Shown in pieces: positions 37,001 through 45,036 of a stretch of DNA of 64,000 nucleotides. Position numbers and translations under genes: made by a program. This DNA comes from Methylophaga sp. GTDB lineage: Bacteria > Pseudomonadota > Gammaproteobacteria > Nitrosococcales > Methylophagaceae. The stretch is taken from the NCBI GenBank assembly GCA_002706095.1, contig PAJP01000023.1, positions 186,001 to 250,000 on the forward strand. The letters are read 5' to 3'. The notes below the pieces were generated by a model. The model searched no databases and was not told the origin of the DNA. It saw only the letters and a list, made by a program, of their open reading frames with translations. Within the stretch, counting starts at the first letter, position 1. Every line of letters begins with the position of its first letter.

Positions 37001-37480
37001 TTAGGCTTTGTTCATGAGTGGTTTACATTTATAAATCAACTCATGTTCAAATAACATACGTTCGCGCTCAAAGCCTAAAAACCATACTGCGAAACAAGTT
37101 GGAGCGCTTCGCTCTATTTCTGATACATCGTATAAATACTCATTCAAATATTCTTTTGCGAATGTATTCTTTTCGAGCTCGGTCTGATAAAGGCTTATAA
37201 TGTTATCTCTATCTTCACACCAGTGAGTTCGTAATCGTTTGCTAAGGTTGTTTGAGCGACCTGCGTATATTGGATTAATTGACTTTCCATTGGGAGGTTC
37301 TATCTGGTCAAATATTAGATAACAACCTGCTCGATTTGCATCATCAGTAAACGGATAGGGTTCATTAGTTTCTTTTCTTGCTGCGGCATCCAAATCTTCA
37401 CCAAAAATTACACCATCAGGTTCCAAAATATCTTTGTTAATAAAATACTCAAAAACACTTTGTGTCGGTCGATAAATCAT
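37001..37480 (-). CDS. Stand-alone GIY-YIG nuclease-fold protein
   Basis: A 159-residue protein. The fold signature is split as GCYLIFDQI (GIY position) and IYAGRSNNLSKRLRTHW (YIG position, catalytic Arg), with a Glu in MLFEHELIYKCKPLMNKA near the C-terminus and an Asn close after it. An N-terminal 45 residues (VFEYFINKDILEPDGVIFG) precede the domain. It is AT-rich, flanked by long AT-rich gaps, and has no recognisable partner, which suggests a recently acquired or selfish gene. Function unknown. Confidence 0.78.
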   Translation of the reverse strand: MIYRPTQSVFEYFINKDILEPDGVIFGEDLDAAARKETNEPYPFTDDANRAGCYLIFDQIEPPNGKSINPIYAGRSNNLSKRLRTHWCEDRDNIISLYQTELEKNTFAKEYLNEYLYDVSEIERSAPTCFAVWFLGFERERMLFEHELIYKCKPLMNKA

Positions 37481-37670
37481 CGTAGGAAATCAATAGAGAG
37501 GCAAATTTGATTTGTACATTTTTTATGCTCTTAGTCAAATTAAACTAATTACTTCTCATCACAGAATATAGCAAACGAAATATTTCACATAATCACTAAG
37601 TAAATCAAACAACTTGCATCATAACTATAAATCTAAGGATAAGATAATTACATATAATTCAAATGAATAA

Positions 37671-38135
37671 TTATGTGCTACGAACCTGCCATGTGGGCTG
37701 TTGTGCTGAATCGATAATACTAAAGCGTTGTAACCATTGACGAGCGTCGTCGGCATCTTGTTCAAACCAGGCCTTGGCACTGCCTAGACGAAAGGTGTAA
37801 CCCCAACGATCCATATCTCTGAGCATACGTGCTTGGCCCATTTGTTGGATATGACCCGCTAATAGAATTTGAAGATAACAGACGCCGTTTTCTTCATCGT
37901 AATCACCTTCAGCATCAGTATGTAAGTTGGCACGACGCTTTGGGTCCATACAGATATAGTGACCCGCTTCATGTAAAACAGAATGAACGGGTGTATCTGA
38001 TCGGACGATAAGTTTATTCCCAATTAAACCGGCTTCGCGTTCACCAAAAAAGCTGCCGGGTATAGCTTCATCTGCTGAGACTTTTTCTATTTCCAATCCG
38101 TATTTGCTGAATAGGGTGTGTAGTTGCTGCAACAT
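37671..38135 (-). CDS. Putative zinc-dependent metalloprotease-like protein
   Basis: A 154-residue protein with an HEXXH-type motif in VHSVLHEAGHYICMDPKRR and a third acidic residue further on (DYDEENGVCYLQILLAGHI). The remainder has a conserved WGYTFRLGSAKAWFEQDADDARQWL. This family occurs next to tcdA in several gammaproteobacteria, but its substrate is unknown. The ATG at 38135 is chosen; a TTG at 38207 would overlap tcdA by 41 bases. Alternative starts cannot be excluded as no strong ribosome-binding site is visible. Confidence 0.75.
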   Translation of the reverse strand: MLQQLHTLFSKYGLEIEKVSADEAIPGSFFGEREAGLIGNKLIVRSDTPVHSVLHEAGHYICMDPKRRANLHTDAEGDYDEENGVCYLQILLAGHIQQMGQARMLRDMDRWGYTFRLGSAKAWFEQDADDARQWLQRFSIIDSAQQPTWQVRST

Positions 38136-38166
38136 AAAGTCATTGCAGTTAATGACATCCGTTGGA

Positions 38167-38904
38167 TCAGACACGTCGTGAGTCACCAATGATGTGATTG
38201 ATAACAAGGCCTGCTAAGGTCAAACCGAAAATGGATGGCATATAACTGACCGTGCCATTCACGGCACGTGCCCGACCACGGCTGACAGGTTCTGGTGGTA
38301 ACGGAGGTAGTGGTGCTTCCAATGAATAGACAGTTTGAATACCTCGGCCTACACCGCGTTTGCGTAATTGACCACGCAGGTGTTTGGCGAGTTTACAGAT
38401 GGAGGTATCCATTAAATCACCGGTTTTAACTTGGGTGGGATCGAGCTTGCCACCGGCACCCATACTGGCAAAAACCGTCATCTCATTACGCCATGCGGTC
38501 TCTAATAAAGCAGCTTTACTGCTTAAGCTATCAATTGCATCTATCACTACATCGTAGCCTTGTGATAATACGGTGGGGATCGACTCTGGTGTTAAAAAGT
38601 CGGTGATTAAGGTGACCTGACAGTCCGGGTTAATATCTTTAATACGATCAGCGATGACGTCAGCTTTTAATACATCCACAGTCGAACGTAGCGCAACAAG
38701 CTGGCGGTTCATGTTCGAGCCGGACACTACGTCATGGTCAACCAGTGTCATTTTACCTACACCCATTCTAGCTAAGGCTTCGGCTGTATAGGAACCGACA
38801 CCACCAATACCGGCAAGAAAAATATGGCTGTTTTTCAGCTTTTCGATACCTTCATCGCCAATCAGAATATGCGTGCGTTCGAACAGGGGATTGGAATGTG
38901 CCAT
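38167..38904 (-). CDS. tcdA: tRNA threonylcarbamoyladenosine dehydratase
   Basis: A 245-residue ThiF/E1-like ATPase making the cyclic form of t6A at position 37 of tRNAs. The ATP-binding loop is FLAGIGGVGSYTAEALARMGVG, followed by LVDHDVVSGSNMNRQL and the DVVIDAIDSLSSKAAL segment; VSYMPSIFGLTLAGLVINHII is the C-terminal membrane-contacting helix. TcdA-family features exclude a generic E1 enzyme. The next gene downstream may be coupled to it. Confidence 0.94.
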   Translation of the reverse strand: MAHSNPLFERTHILIGDEGIEKLKNSHIFLAGIGGVGSYTAEALARMGVGKMTLVDHDVVSGSNMNRQLVALRSTVDVLKADVIADRIKDINPDCQVTLITDFLTPESIPTVLSQGYDVVIDAIDSLSSKAALLETAWRNEMTVFASMGAGGKLDPTQVKTGDLMDTSICKLAKHLRGQLRKRGVGRGIQTVYSLEAPLPPLPPEPVSRGRARAVNGTVSYMPSIFGLTLAGLVINHIIGDSRRV

Positions 38905-38974
38905 GCGTGTTCCTTGAAACCAACAAATTAAGGTTGCCTATTTTCCGTAAATTCATGCAGCTTGGCAAAGACAG

Positions 38975-41026
38975 TTAACGCTTGGGTTTAAATGCCCTCA
39001 CTTCTTCACGTAATGAGGCCAGCGTTTGATCGTCCTGTTGGCGATAGCGCCAAGTTGTAAATTGGGTGGTAATGCTCTGAATTTGCTGCTGATACTTGGG
39101 TAAGGCGACTTGAGCGCGTTGGGCAAAATCTTGAGGGCCTTCGTAGTCGGCTTTTGTTATGCCCGTTCTAGCTAATTTCTTACAAAATTGCTGATACAAG
39201 GCAACAGCTGGATCATTAGGTGAACGTTTAAACCAGAGACTGAGCGTCATAATGAGTCCGGTTAAAATGAATAAGATCGTTAAAACAACTATCATTTTTT
39301 TCCAGTTGGGATTGTTCATGCCCAATTTGGATAGTAACTCAAGCTGGCGCTCAGGCCCGAAAGACACCACCCACATATCCCAAGCGGTGTTAAATGCGTT
39401 CCAGTTATTTTTGAGACTGTTCCATGCCGCGACGAGTTGACCGTGATTGCCCAACATCGCAGGTGATTGTCTGCCAGGCGGTAATAGCTGTCCGATGCCT
39501 TGTTCAATACGTTGGTGTGACACAGCGGCCGTCGGATCAATTCTTACCCATCCTTGCCCGGGTAGCCAGACTTCGCTCCAGGCATGGGCATCACGTTGTC
39601 TGACAGTGAGAATATTATCAACCGGGTTAATATCTCCGCCCTGATAACCCGTGACAATACGTGCCGGAATGCCTGCTGCTCGCATTAGCACAGTAAAACT
39701 GGCGGCATAGTGTTCGCAGAAACCTTCTTTGGTAGTGAATAAAAACTGATCCACCGTGTCGCCGCGAAGTGCGGGTGGGCTGAGTGAATAGACAAAACCA
39801 TCGTTTGTAAAAAAGGCTAAGACGGTATCAATATACTGCTGAGGTGTAGCTGATTGCTGCTGCCATTCGTGAGCCAAAGCACGTGTTTTAGTGTGCTTGT
39901 TTTCAGGCAGTTGTAATGCGGCATGAAGGTTTGGATCAGATGAAGCATTAAAAGTGTAAGACGGGCTGGATATCAGGGAATATTGTGTGCGTTGTTTAAT
40001 CGCCTCATTACTATTTAATTGGCCATCGGTATTGATATATGTCGAGAGTGATGTTGGCAATTGTGTTGGGAAGTCGAGCGCAAATAACCATTTTTTGTTA
40101 TGTGGCTCCAATGTCATTTGGTAGTTGTAAGCATCTCCTGACACCTGAATATTGGGCTTGGATGAGTCTATTTTTTTTTCTGCAATGGGCGACCAGACTG
40201 TGCCATTGGTTTTCCATAAAACCGGGCCACGCCAGTAAAGTTCTGACGGGGCAGGTTTATCATTATCAGTAAATTTAACCCGAAAAGCGATGGCATCAGA
40301 TTGAATAAGCTGACTGATTTTACCCATCTGAATTTGGTCATTAATGCCGGTAGTTCCCTGTGATGGAGGCAGTTCTCCCAAGGTGAGTTGCTCTGTCATT
40401 TGAGCAGACTGATTGGCATTGGCATCTTGTGGCAGCCCCCAGATAGGGCCTGAGATGCGTGGGAATAACACAAACAGAAACAGCATCATCGGTGTGGCTT
40501 GTAACACCATTTTGCTGGATAACCATAAGCGTTGTTTGATATTGAGTGCACTGACCTGACTGTTCACACTGAGTAAGCAATATCCAAGGCCGATAACCAC
40601 AATCAGCATTAGCACCACCATAAACACACTTTGGCTGTAAAAGAAGTTGGTAATGACGACAAAGAAACCCAGAAAACAGCTGAGGTAATAGTCACGCAGA
40701 GAGCGGATTTCCACCACTTTGAAGGCCAGCATCATAGTGAGTAAAGCGGCACCGGCATCACGGCCAATGGTGAGACCAAACTGGGCAAAAAGCATGATGA
40801 TAGTCAACAGTGCAGTGCCATTATGTAATACTTTCAACCAGCGGCTTGCTGCAGGCAAAGGCCAGTCTTTCCAGTGATGCAATAAGCGCCAGCTAATAAT
40901 GATCACAAACATCATGCCTACCCATACAGGCTGGTAGATAATGTGTGGAATAGCCGCGATACTCAGCGCCAGAATTAAAGCATTGATAGTGGCTTGCGGT
41001 GGTGATAAATCAACGATTTTCATCAA
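38975..41026 (-). CDS. TgpA-type transglutaminase-like membrane protein
   Basis: A 683-residue protein: about six TM helices (1-215), a DUF3488 region, then a periplasmic transglutaminase core (380-500) with Cys in FTTKEGFCEHYAASF, His in RQRDAHAWSEVW and Asp in GWVRIDPTAA; a last TM about 570 and a cytosolic tail with a DUF4129 region. Pseudomonas TgpA is essential, with unclear substrate. Lies in a moxR-DUF58-tgpA operon. Confidence 0.92.
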   Translation of the reverse strand: MMKIVDLSPPQATINALILALSIAAIPHIIYQPVWVGMMFVIIISWRLLHHWKDWPLPAASRWLKVLHNGTALLTIIMLFAQFGLTIGRDAGAALLTMMLAFKVVEIRSLRDYYLSCFLGFFVVITNFFYSQSVFMVVLMLIVVIGLGYCLLSVNSQVSALNIKQRLWLSSKMVLQATPMMLFLFVLFPRISGPIWGLPQDANANQSAQMTEQLTLGELPPSQGTTGINDQIQMGKISQLIQSDAIAFRVKFTDNDKPAPSELYWRGPVLWKTNGTVWSPIAEKKIDSSKPNIQVSGDAYNYQMTLEPHNKKWLFALDFPTQLPTSLSTYINTDGQLNSNEAIKQRTQYSLISSPSYTFNASSDPNLHAALQLPENKHTKTRALAHEWQQQSATPQQYIDTVLAFFTNDGFVYSLSPPALRGDTVDQFLFTTKEGFCEHYAASFTVLMRAAGIPARIVTGYQGGDINPVDNILTVRQRDAHAWSEVWLPGQGWVRIDPTAAVSHQRIEQGIGQLLPPGRQSPAMLGNHGQLVAAWNSLKNNWNAFNTAWDMWVVSFGPERQLELLSKLGMNNPNWKKMIVVLTILFILTGLIMTLSLWFKRSPNDPAVALYQQFCKKLARTGITKADYEGPQDFAQRAQVALPKYQQQIQSITTQFTTWRYRQQDDQTLASLREEVRAFKPKR

Positions 41027-41972
41027 ACAACGCCAACAATTTTAAACAATGATGTTGATGAGACGGACCATGAGAAGCAGTGACTTCAGTGTGAGGTAAA
41101 ATCAGGCCATAGCGATCACCTTGTTGCTCTGCCTGGCAAATCCATTGACAGAGCTGAGACAGTTTTTGCTCAGTGTCGTTGATATCAGCCACATCGTCCC
41201 AGCGAAACAGTAGCTCTCGGCCCTGTGGAGATGAGAACTGTTTGCTACGCATCTGATCATCACGAGCCATCGCTTTCCAGGCGACGTGGTGCAACGCTTC
41301 ACCTTTGCGATAGGATCGTAAGCCTGCAAAATCATCTTCTCCTTGCTGCTCATGCTTGCGTGCTTCCTGTCCGGTCTCAGCGTTTATGGGTAATGGCTTT
41401 TGACCTTTCGCCTGAGGATAGACCAAGACCTGAGCTGAGGTGTCGAATAATGTCCAACACTGAAATAAACCGAGAGGATAGCTGCTAGTCACGCTAAGGG
41501 TATTTAATGGTTGCCATCCACGTTTTAATGTTGGGATAGTCAGTGTCGAGGAGTGGTTGCTATGGCCATCCACCTTATCCAATAACTGCAAAGATTGATA
41601 ACGTTTGATAAAGGGCCAACGTGATTTCTTTGTACTGATTTTGTGTCGGACCTCCAGCTGAAAACTAGCCTGTGGTTTCGTGTTGTTTGTCGTTAATCGA
41701 AACTGGGCAGATTGGTCGTAGAAGACAGGATCTAAAGCTGTCACCGTCAAACTCAGATGTTTGATATTTCGATGACTATGATGCATTGCTACCTGACCAA
41801 GACCAACCAGCAAAAAGCACAGTAAATGTCCGAGACTATTATTATAATTAATCGCGCCCAGCAACATGACTATCAGCAGCACGACATAAGCATAACCATA
41901 GGCTGACGGCATAATAAAGATACGCTGTCGCTGCTGCCATTTCTGCCAAAATTGAGTGAAGCTGTTGACCAT
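41010..41972 (-). CDS. DUF58 protein
   Basis: A 320-residue protein with two N-terminal TM helices (about 20-60) and the DUF58 signature GLRSYRKGEALHHVAWKAMAR near residue 220, with a partial von Willebrand A-like domain. It overlaps tgpA by 17 bases and follows moxR by 2, so they are an operon. In known systems the AAA ATPase acts on the VWA-like partner as a chaperone. Confidence 0.9.
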   Translation of the reverse strand: MVNSFTQFWQKWQQRQRIFIMPSAYGYAYVVLLIVMLLGAINYNNSLGHLLCFLLVGLGQVAMHHSHRNIKHLSLTVTALDPVFYDQSAQFRLTTNNTKPQASFQLEVRHKISTKKSRWPFIKRYQSLQLLDKVDGHSNHSSTLTIPTLKRGWQPLNTLSVTSSYPLGLFQCWTLFDTSAQVLVYPQAKGQKPLPINAETGQEARKHEQQGEDDFAGLRSYRKGEALHHVAWKAMARDDQMRSKQFSSPQGRELLFRWDDVADINDTEQKLSQLCQWICQAEQQGDRYGLILPHTEVTASHGPSHQHHCLKLLALFDENR

Positions 41973-41974
41973 TA

Positions 41975-42886
41975 TCAGGGGATAGGAACTTGTTGAATTA
42001 AACTATCAATCCAGTCTGGCTGTTGCGTCTCATCCACCAATTGCAGACGATGATTCACCACACTAGGCAAAACGGCTTGTATATCTTCCGGTAAGACATG
42101 ATCGCGGCCTTCAATAAATGCCCAGGCTTTTGCCGCGTTAAGTAAACCTAAACCCGCTCTGGGAGACAGACCGTGATGATAATGGCCGGATTCACGTGTG
42201 TGTTGCAGAATTTTTTGCAGGTAATCAATCAGCGCATCCGACACGATAAGTTCGCTGGCTTGCTGTTGTAGTGTTAGTAGTACGTTGGCTGTGATGACTG
42301 CCTGAAGTTGCTTTAAAAGTTGACGCCTATCTATTCCCTTGAGTAATTGTCGCTCCGCGTTGGCATCGGGGTAGCCCAGTTCTATGCGCATCAGGAAGCG
42401 ATCTAGCTGCGATTCCGGTAAAGGGAAAGTGCCAATCTGATGACTGGGGTTTTGCGTGGCAATCACAAAAAATGGTTCAGGTAGATTTAAGGTGTCGTTA
42501 TCTACGGTAACTTGATGCTCTTCCATGGCTTCAAGCAGCGCACTTTGGGTTCGGGGCGAGGCGCGATTGACTTCATCAGCCAGAATAAACTGAGTAAAAA
42601 TAGGGCCGTGGTGGAAATGAAACTTAGAGGACTCCCTATCATAAATGCTGATACCAATAATATCGGCGGGCAACATATCACTGGTGAATTGAATGCGTTG
42701 AAAACTCAGCCCCATGGTAGCCGCAAGCGTATGAGCTAACGTGGTTTTGCCTACACCCGGCAGATCTTCAATCAGCAAATGACCTCTGGCTAACAGACAG
42801 GCCAGGGCCAGTTTTATAGGTTGTTGTTTTCCAATAATAATGTCGTTAACAGTGTCTAGAATCAGCGAAATATCTTTATTTGCCAT
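41975..42886 (-). CDS. MoxR-family AAA+ ATPase
   Basis: A 303-residue ATPase with Walker A DLPGVGKTTLAHTLA, Walker B FILADEVNRASPRTQSALLEAMEE, sensor region VIATQNPSHQIGTFPLPESQLDRF and the C-terminal lid (GLSPRAGLGLLNAAKAWAFIEGRDHVLPEDI). First of the moxR-DUF58-tgpA group and divergent from the ferritin-like gene by about 130 bases. Confidence 0.94.
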   Translation of the reverse strand: MANKDISLILDTVNDIIIGKQQPIKLALACLLARGHLLIEDLPGVGKTTLAHTLAATMGLSFQRIQFTSDMLPADIIGISIYDRESSKFHFHHGPIFTQFILADEVNRASPRTQSALLEAMEEHQVTVDNDTLNLPEPFFVIATQNPSHQIGTFPLPESQLDRFLMRIELGYPDANAERQLLKGIDRRQLLKQLQAVITANVLLTLQQQASELIVSDALIDYLQKILQHTRESGHYHHGLSPRAGLGLLNAAKAWAFIEGRDHVLPEDIQAVLPSVVNHRLQLVDETQQPDWIDSLIQQVPIP

Positions 42887-43015
42887 GATGGTCCTGAGAA
42901 TTATTTATGGTGTTTTTTAACCTCTGATAGTGCCAACTTATCGCCCTACATGCTAGTTTTAGCATCGTTCACAAGAACATCGTATACAACCACTTTTAAG
43001 AGAGAGGAGATTTAT

Positions 43016-43306
43016 ATGGCAAGTGAAGGCTATCACGAACCCATCGAAGAATTATCAACTGAAACTCGCGATATGCATCGCGCGATAGTTTCATTAATGG
43101 AAGAGCTAGAAGCCGTTGATTGGTATAACCAGCGTGTAGACGCCTGTCATGATCCTGAGTTGAAAAAAATTCTGGAACATAATCGTGACGAAGAAAAAGA
43201 GCATGCTGCTATGACACTGGAATGGATTCGTCGTCGTGATCCTAAATTTAATGATGAGTTGAAAGACTATTTATTCACGGAAGGTGAAATCGGTCATCAC
43301 GATTAA
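43016..43306 (+). CDS. EncFtn-like (encapsulated ferritin-like) protein
   Basis: A 96-residue, two-helix protein closely matching the encapsulin-associated ferritin family: HRAIVSLMEELEAVDWYNQRVDA with E29 and E32, and HNRDEEKEHAAMTLEWIRRRDP with the E60-x-x-H63 metal pair. In the known Rhodospirillum protein these build an iron-oxidising interface between dimers. Here the C-terminus stops at TEGEIGHHD, without the cargo-loading tail known for encapsulin, and no encapsulin gene is in the window. AGAGGAG precedes the ATG at 43016. Confidence 0.88.
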   Translation: MASEGYHEPIEELSTETRDMHRAIVSLMEELEAVDWYNQRVDACHDPELKKILEHNRDEEKEHAAMTLEWIRRRDPKFNDELKDYLFTEGEIGHHD

Positions 43307-44070
43307 ACCAGATGAAACACTCTCTGGCAGTTGGCCGTGGTGGCTGCTGCCAGCGATGCTTCTGAAACCGAACGTAGCTCAGCCAGTGTGCTGAGAATGA
43401 TAGGAATGCGTTCAGGCGTATTTCGCTCACCTTGATAACCCGCGAGAGGCATATCGGGCGCATCCGTTTCCAGCACAATATACTCTTCTGGTAATTGGCT
43501 AAATAACGTTTTCAATTTGTTTGCTCTAGGGTAGGTTAGGGCGCCGCCTACACCAAATAAAAATCCCAGTTTTTGATAATGTTCCGCCTGCTGCAGACTG
43601 CCATTAAACGCATGCACAATGCCGCCGGACACCTTGATTTCTCTTAGCAGTTTTAACACGTCATCATGCGCTTTGCGAACATGCAGAATAACGGGTAGGT
43701 TGAAATCAGCGGCGAGCTTTAGCTGTTTTTTAAACAGCTCGGTCTGTGCTTCTTTGTCAGCATCAGCGACGAAAAAGTCGAGACCAATTTCACCAACAGC
43801 GATCGCTTTGTTCTTTGTTAATGCTGTGCGCAACTGATCAATATGATCAGGCTTATGTTCCGCCATAAACATCGGGTGTAAGCCCAAAGCCAACCTAAGC
43901 GCTGGATAATGGTCACACGTTTTAATGAGTTTTGGCCACTGGGATACAGTAACGCCGGGTACGATGATCTGTTGAATGCCGGAAGAAGCACACTCAGAAA
44001 GAATGTTTTCTCTGTCTTCATCAAAAGCATCAAAATCAAGGTGGCAATGACTGTCTATCAGGTTCATCAT
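43303..44070 (-). CDS. TatD-family metal-dependent DNase
   Basis: A 255-residue TIM-barrel hydrolase. Ligands: DSHCHLDFDAF (His pair) at the start, GEIGLDFF with Glu near 93, PVILHVRKAHDD (His), GIVHAFNGSLQQA (His) and ETDAPDMPL (Asp). It belongs to the YcfH/TatD deoxyribonuclease family with E. coli-type quality-control roles. It overlaps the ferritin-like gene by 4 bases at their ends. Confidence 0.93.
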   Translation of the reverse strand: MMNLIDSHCHLDFDAFDEDRENILSECASSGIQQIIVPGVTVSQWPKLIKTCDHYPALRLALGLHPMFMAEHKPDHIDQLRTALTKNKAIAVGEIGLDFFVADADKEAQTELFKKQLKLAADFNLPVILHVRKAHDDVLKLLREIKVSGGIVHAFNGSLQQAEHYQKLGFLFGVGGALTYPRANKLKTLFSQLPEEYIVLETDAPDMPLAGYQGERNTPERIPIILSTLAELRSVSEASLAAATTANCQRVFHLV

Positions 44071-44101
44071 AAAGCTATATTAGCAAATGTTAATGGATTA
44101 A

Positions 44102-44545
44102 ATGATGAACAATGATATAAAAGAAGCCAGCCTGCCGCACGAACGTATGATGATTAATCTCGCCATGTTTCATTTATTGCTTCCTGTGGCTGCATTCAGT
44201 TCCGGACACATTGCCTGGATTCTGAGTTTTGCGCTTGTGGGTGCTCTGGTCAGCATAGGCTGGATTGCCTGGAAAGCCAAGTTTGGTCAGTATGCTAGTG
44301 TAGTCATTCAGCAACATTGGAATTTAGCATGGCGTCATGCCAAGTGGTTGCTAATCAGCTATGGCGTGTCTGTTGTGATTATGCTGGTGGCATGGTCTAT
44401 TTCAGCTATGCAGCCTGATCATAATATGGCGACTATTATGCTCGTGGTCTTCAGCCGAATTGCGGCCGTACCGATTTTACTGATGGTTTTGCTAATATTT
44501 ATGTTGGAAATGACCGCTTTATCTGATGCACGCAAAGGTGCGTAA
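44102..44545 (+). CDS. Hypothetical membrane protein (first of tandem pair)
   Basis: A 147-residue protein with about four hydrophobic segments. The N-terminal motif LPHERMMINLAMFHLLLP and the mid segment HWNLAWRHAKWLLISYGVS are shared with the next gene, and the end is LEMTALSDARKGA. No known function; I do not recognise the family. Divergent from tatD. The pair probably arose by tandem duplication. Confidence 0.75.
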   Translation: MMNNDIKEASLPHERMMINLAMFHLLLPVAAFSSGHIAWILSFALVGALVSIGWIAWKAKFGQYASVVIQQHWNLAWRHAKWLLISYGVSVVIMLVAWSISAMQPDHNMATIMLVVFSRIAAVPILLMVLLIFMLEMTALSDARKGA

Positions 44546-44565
44546 TAATCAATAGGGGAGTCTTT

Positions 44566-45036
44566 ATGTCTGAAACGGATAACACAGCACATCTCGCCAG
44601 TCAGCCGCATGAACGGATGATGTTCAATATCGCTATTTTTCATTTTCTTTTGCCAGCCATACTTTTTGCAACGGAAAATCTATGGCTAATTTTTAGTGTG
44701 CCAATTGCCTGCTCGCTGATGATGATTTTGTCGATCTGGATTCAAGCACACAGGCCGGCAAATAAAACGGAGCTGGTATTAGCACATTGGCAATGTGCCT
44801 GGCGTCGTAGTCGTTTTCTTATTGTGTCTTATGTCGTCTCACTTATACTCTTTCTTATCGCTTGGGGGGTGTTACAAGGACAGGAAGATCCCAATATGCG
44901 AATGATTCAGCTTGCTGTTATTGGCTGGTTTTGTCTGATCCCGATTTCACTCACTGTGGTGGGTTTGATTATTTTAGAAACCAGCGCCCTAGCGCAAGCA
45001 AGAAGAGGCATCATGCCGCAAAAAATGCGGCTGTGA
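44566..45036 (+). CDS. Hypothetical membrane protein (second of tandem pair)
   Basis: A 156-residue paralogue of the preceding gene: PHERMMFNIAIFHFLLPAILF, HWQCAWRRSRFLIVSYVVS and LETSALAQARRG match the first copy at the same places. Four predicted TM helices. A 20-base gap with AGGGGAG keeps them in one operon. Role unknown; it ends next to the ggt stop on the opposite strand. Confidence 0.75.
   Translation: MSETDNTAHLASQPHERMMFNIAIFHFLLPAILFATENLWLIFSVPIACSLMMILSIWIQAHRPANKTELVLAHWQCAWRRSRFLIVSYVVSLILFLIAWGVLQGQEDPNMRMIQLAVIGWFCLIPISLTVVGLIILETSALAQARRGIMPQKMRL

Noticed and set aside
38136..38207. N-terminal extension of the metalloprotease-like gene from TTG at 38207
   Set aside because: It overlaps tcdA by 41 bases, lacks an SD and does not fit the typical N-terminus; I use the ATG at 38135 but keep the doubt in the entry.
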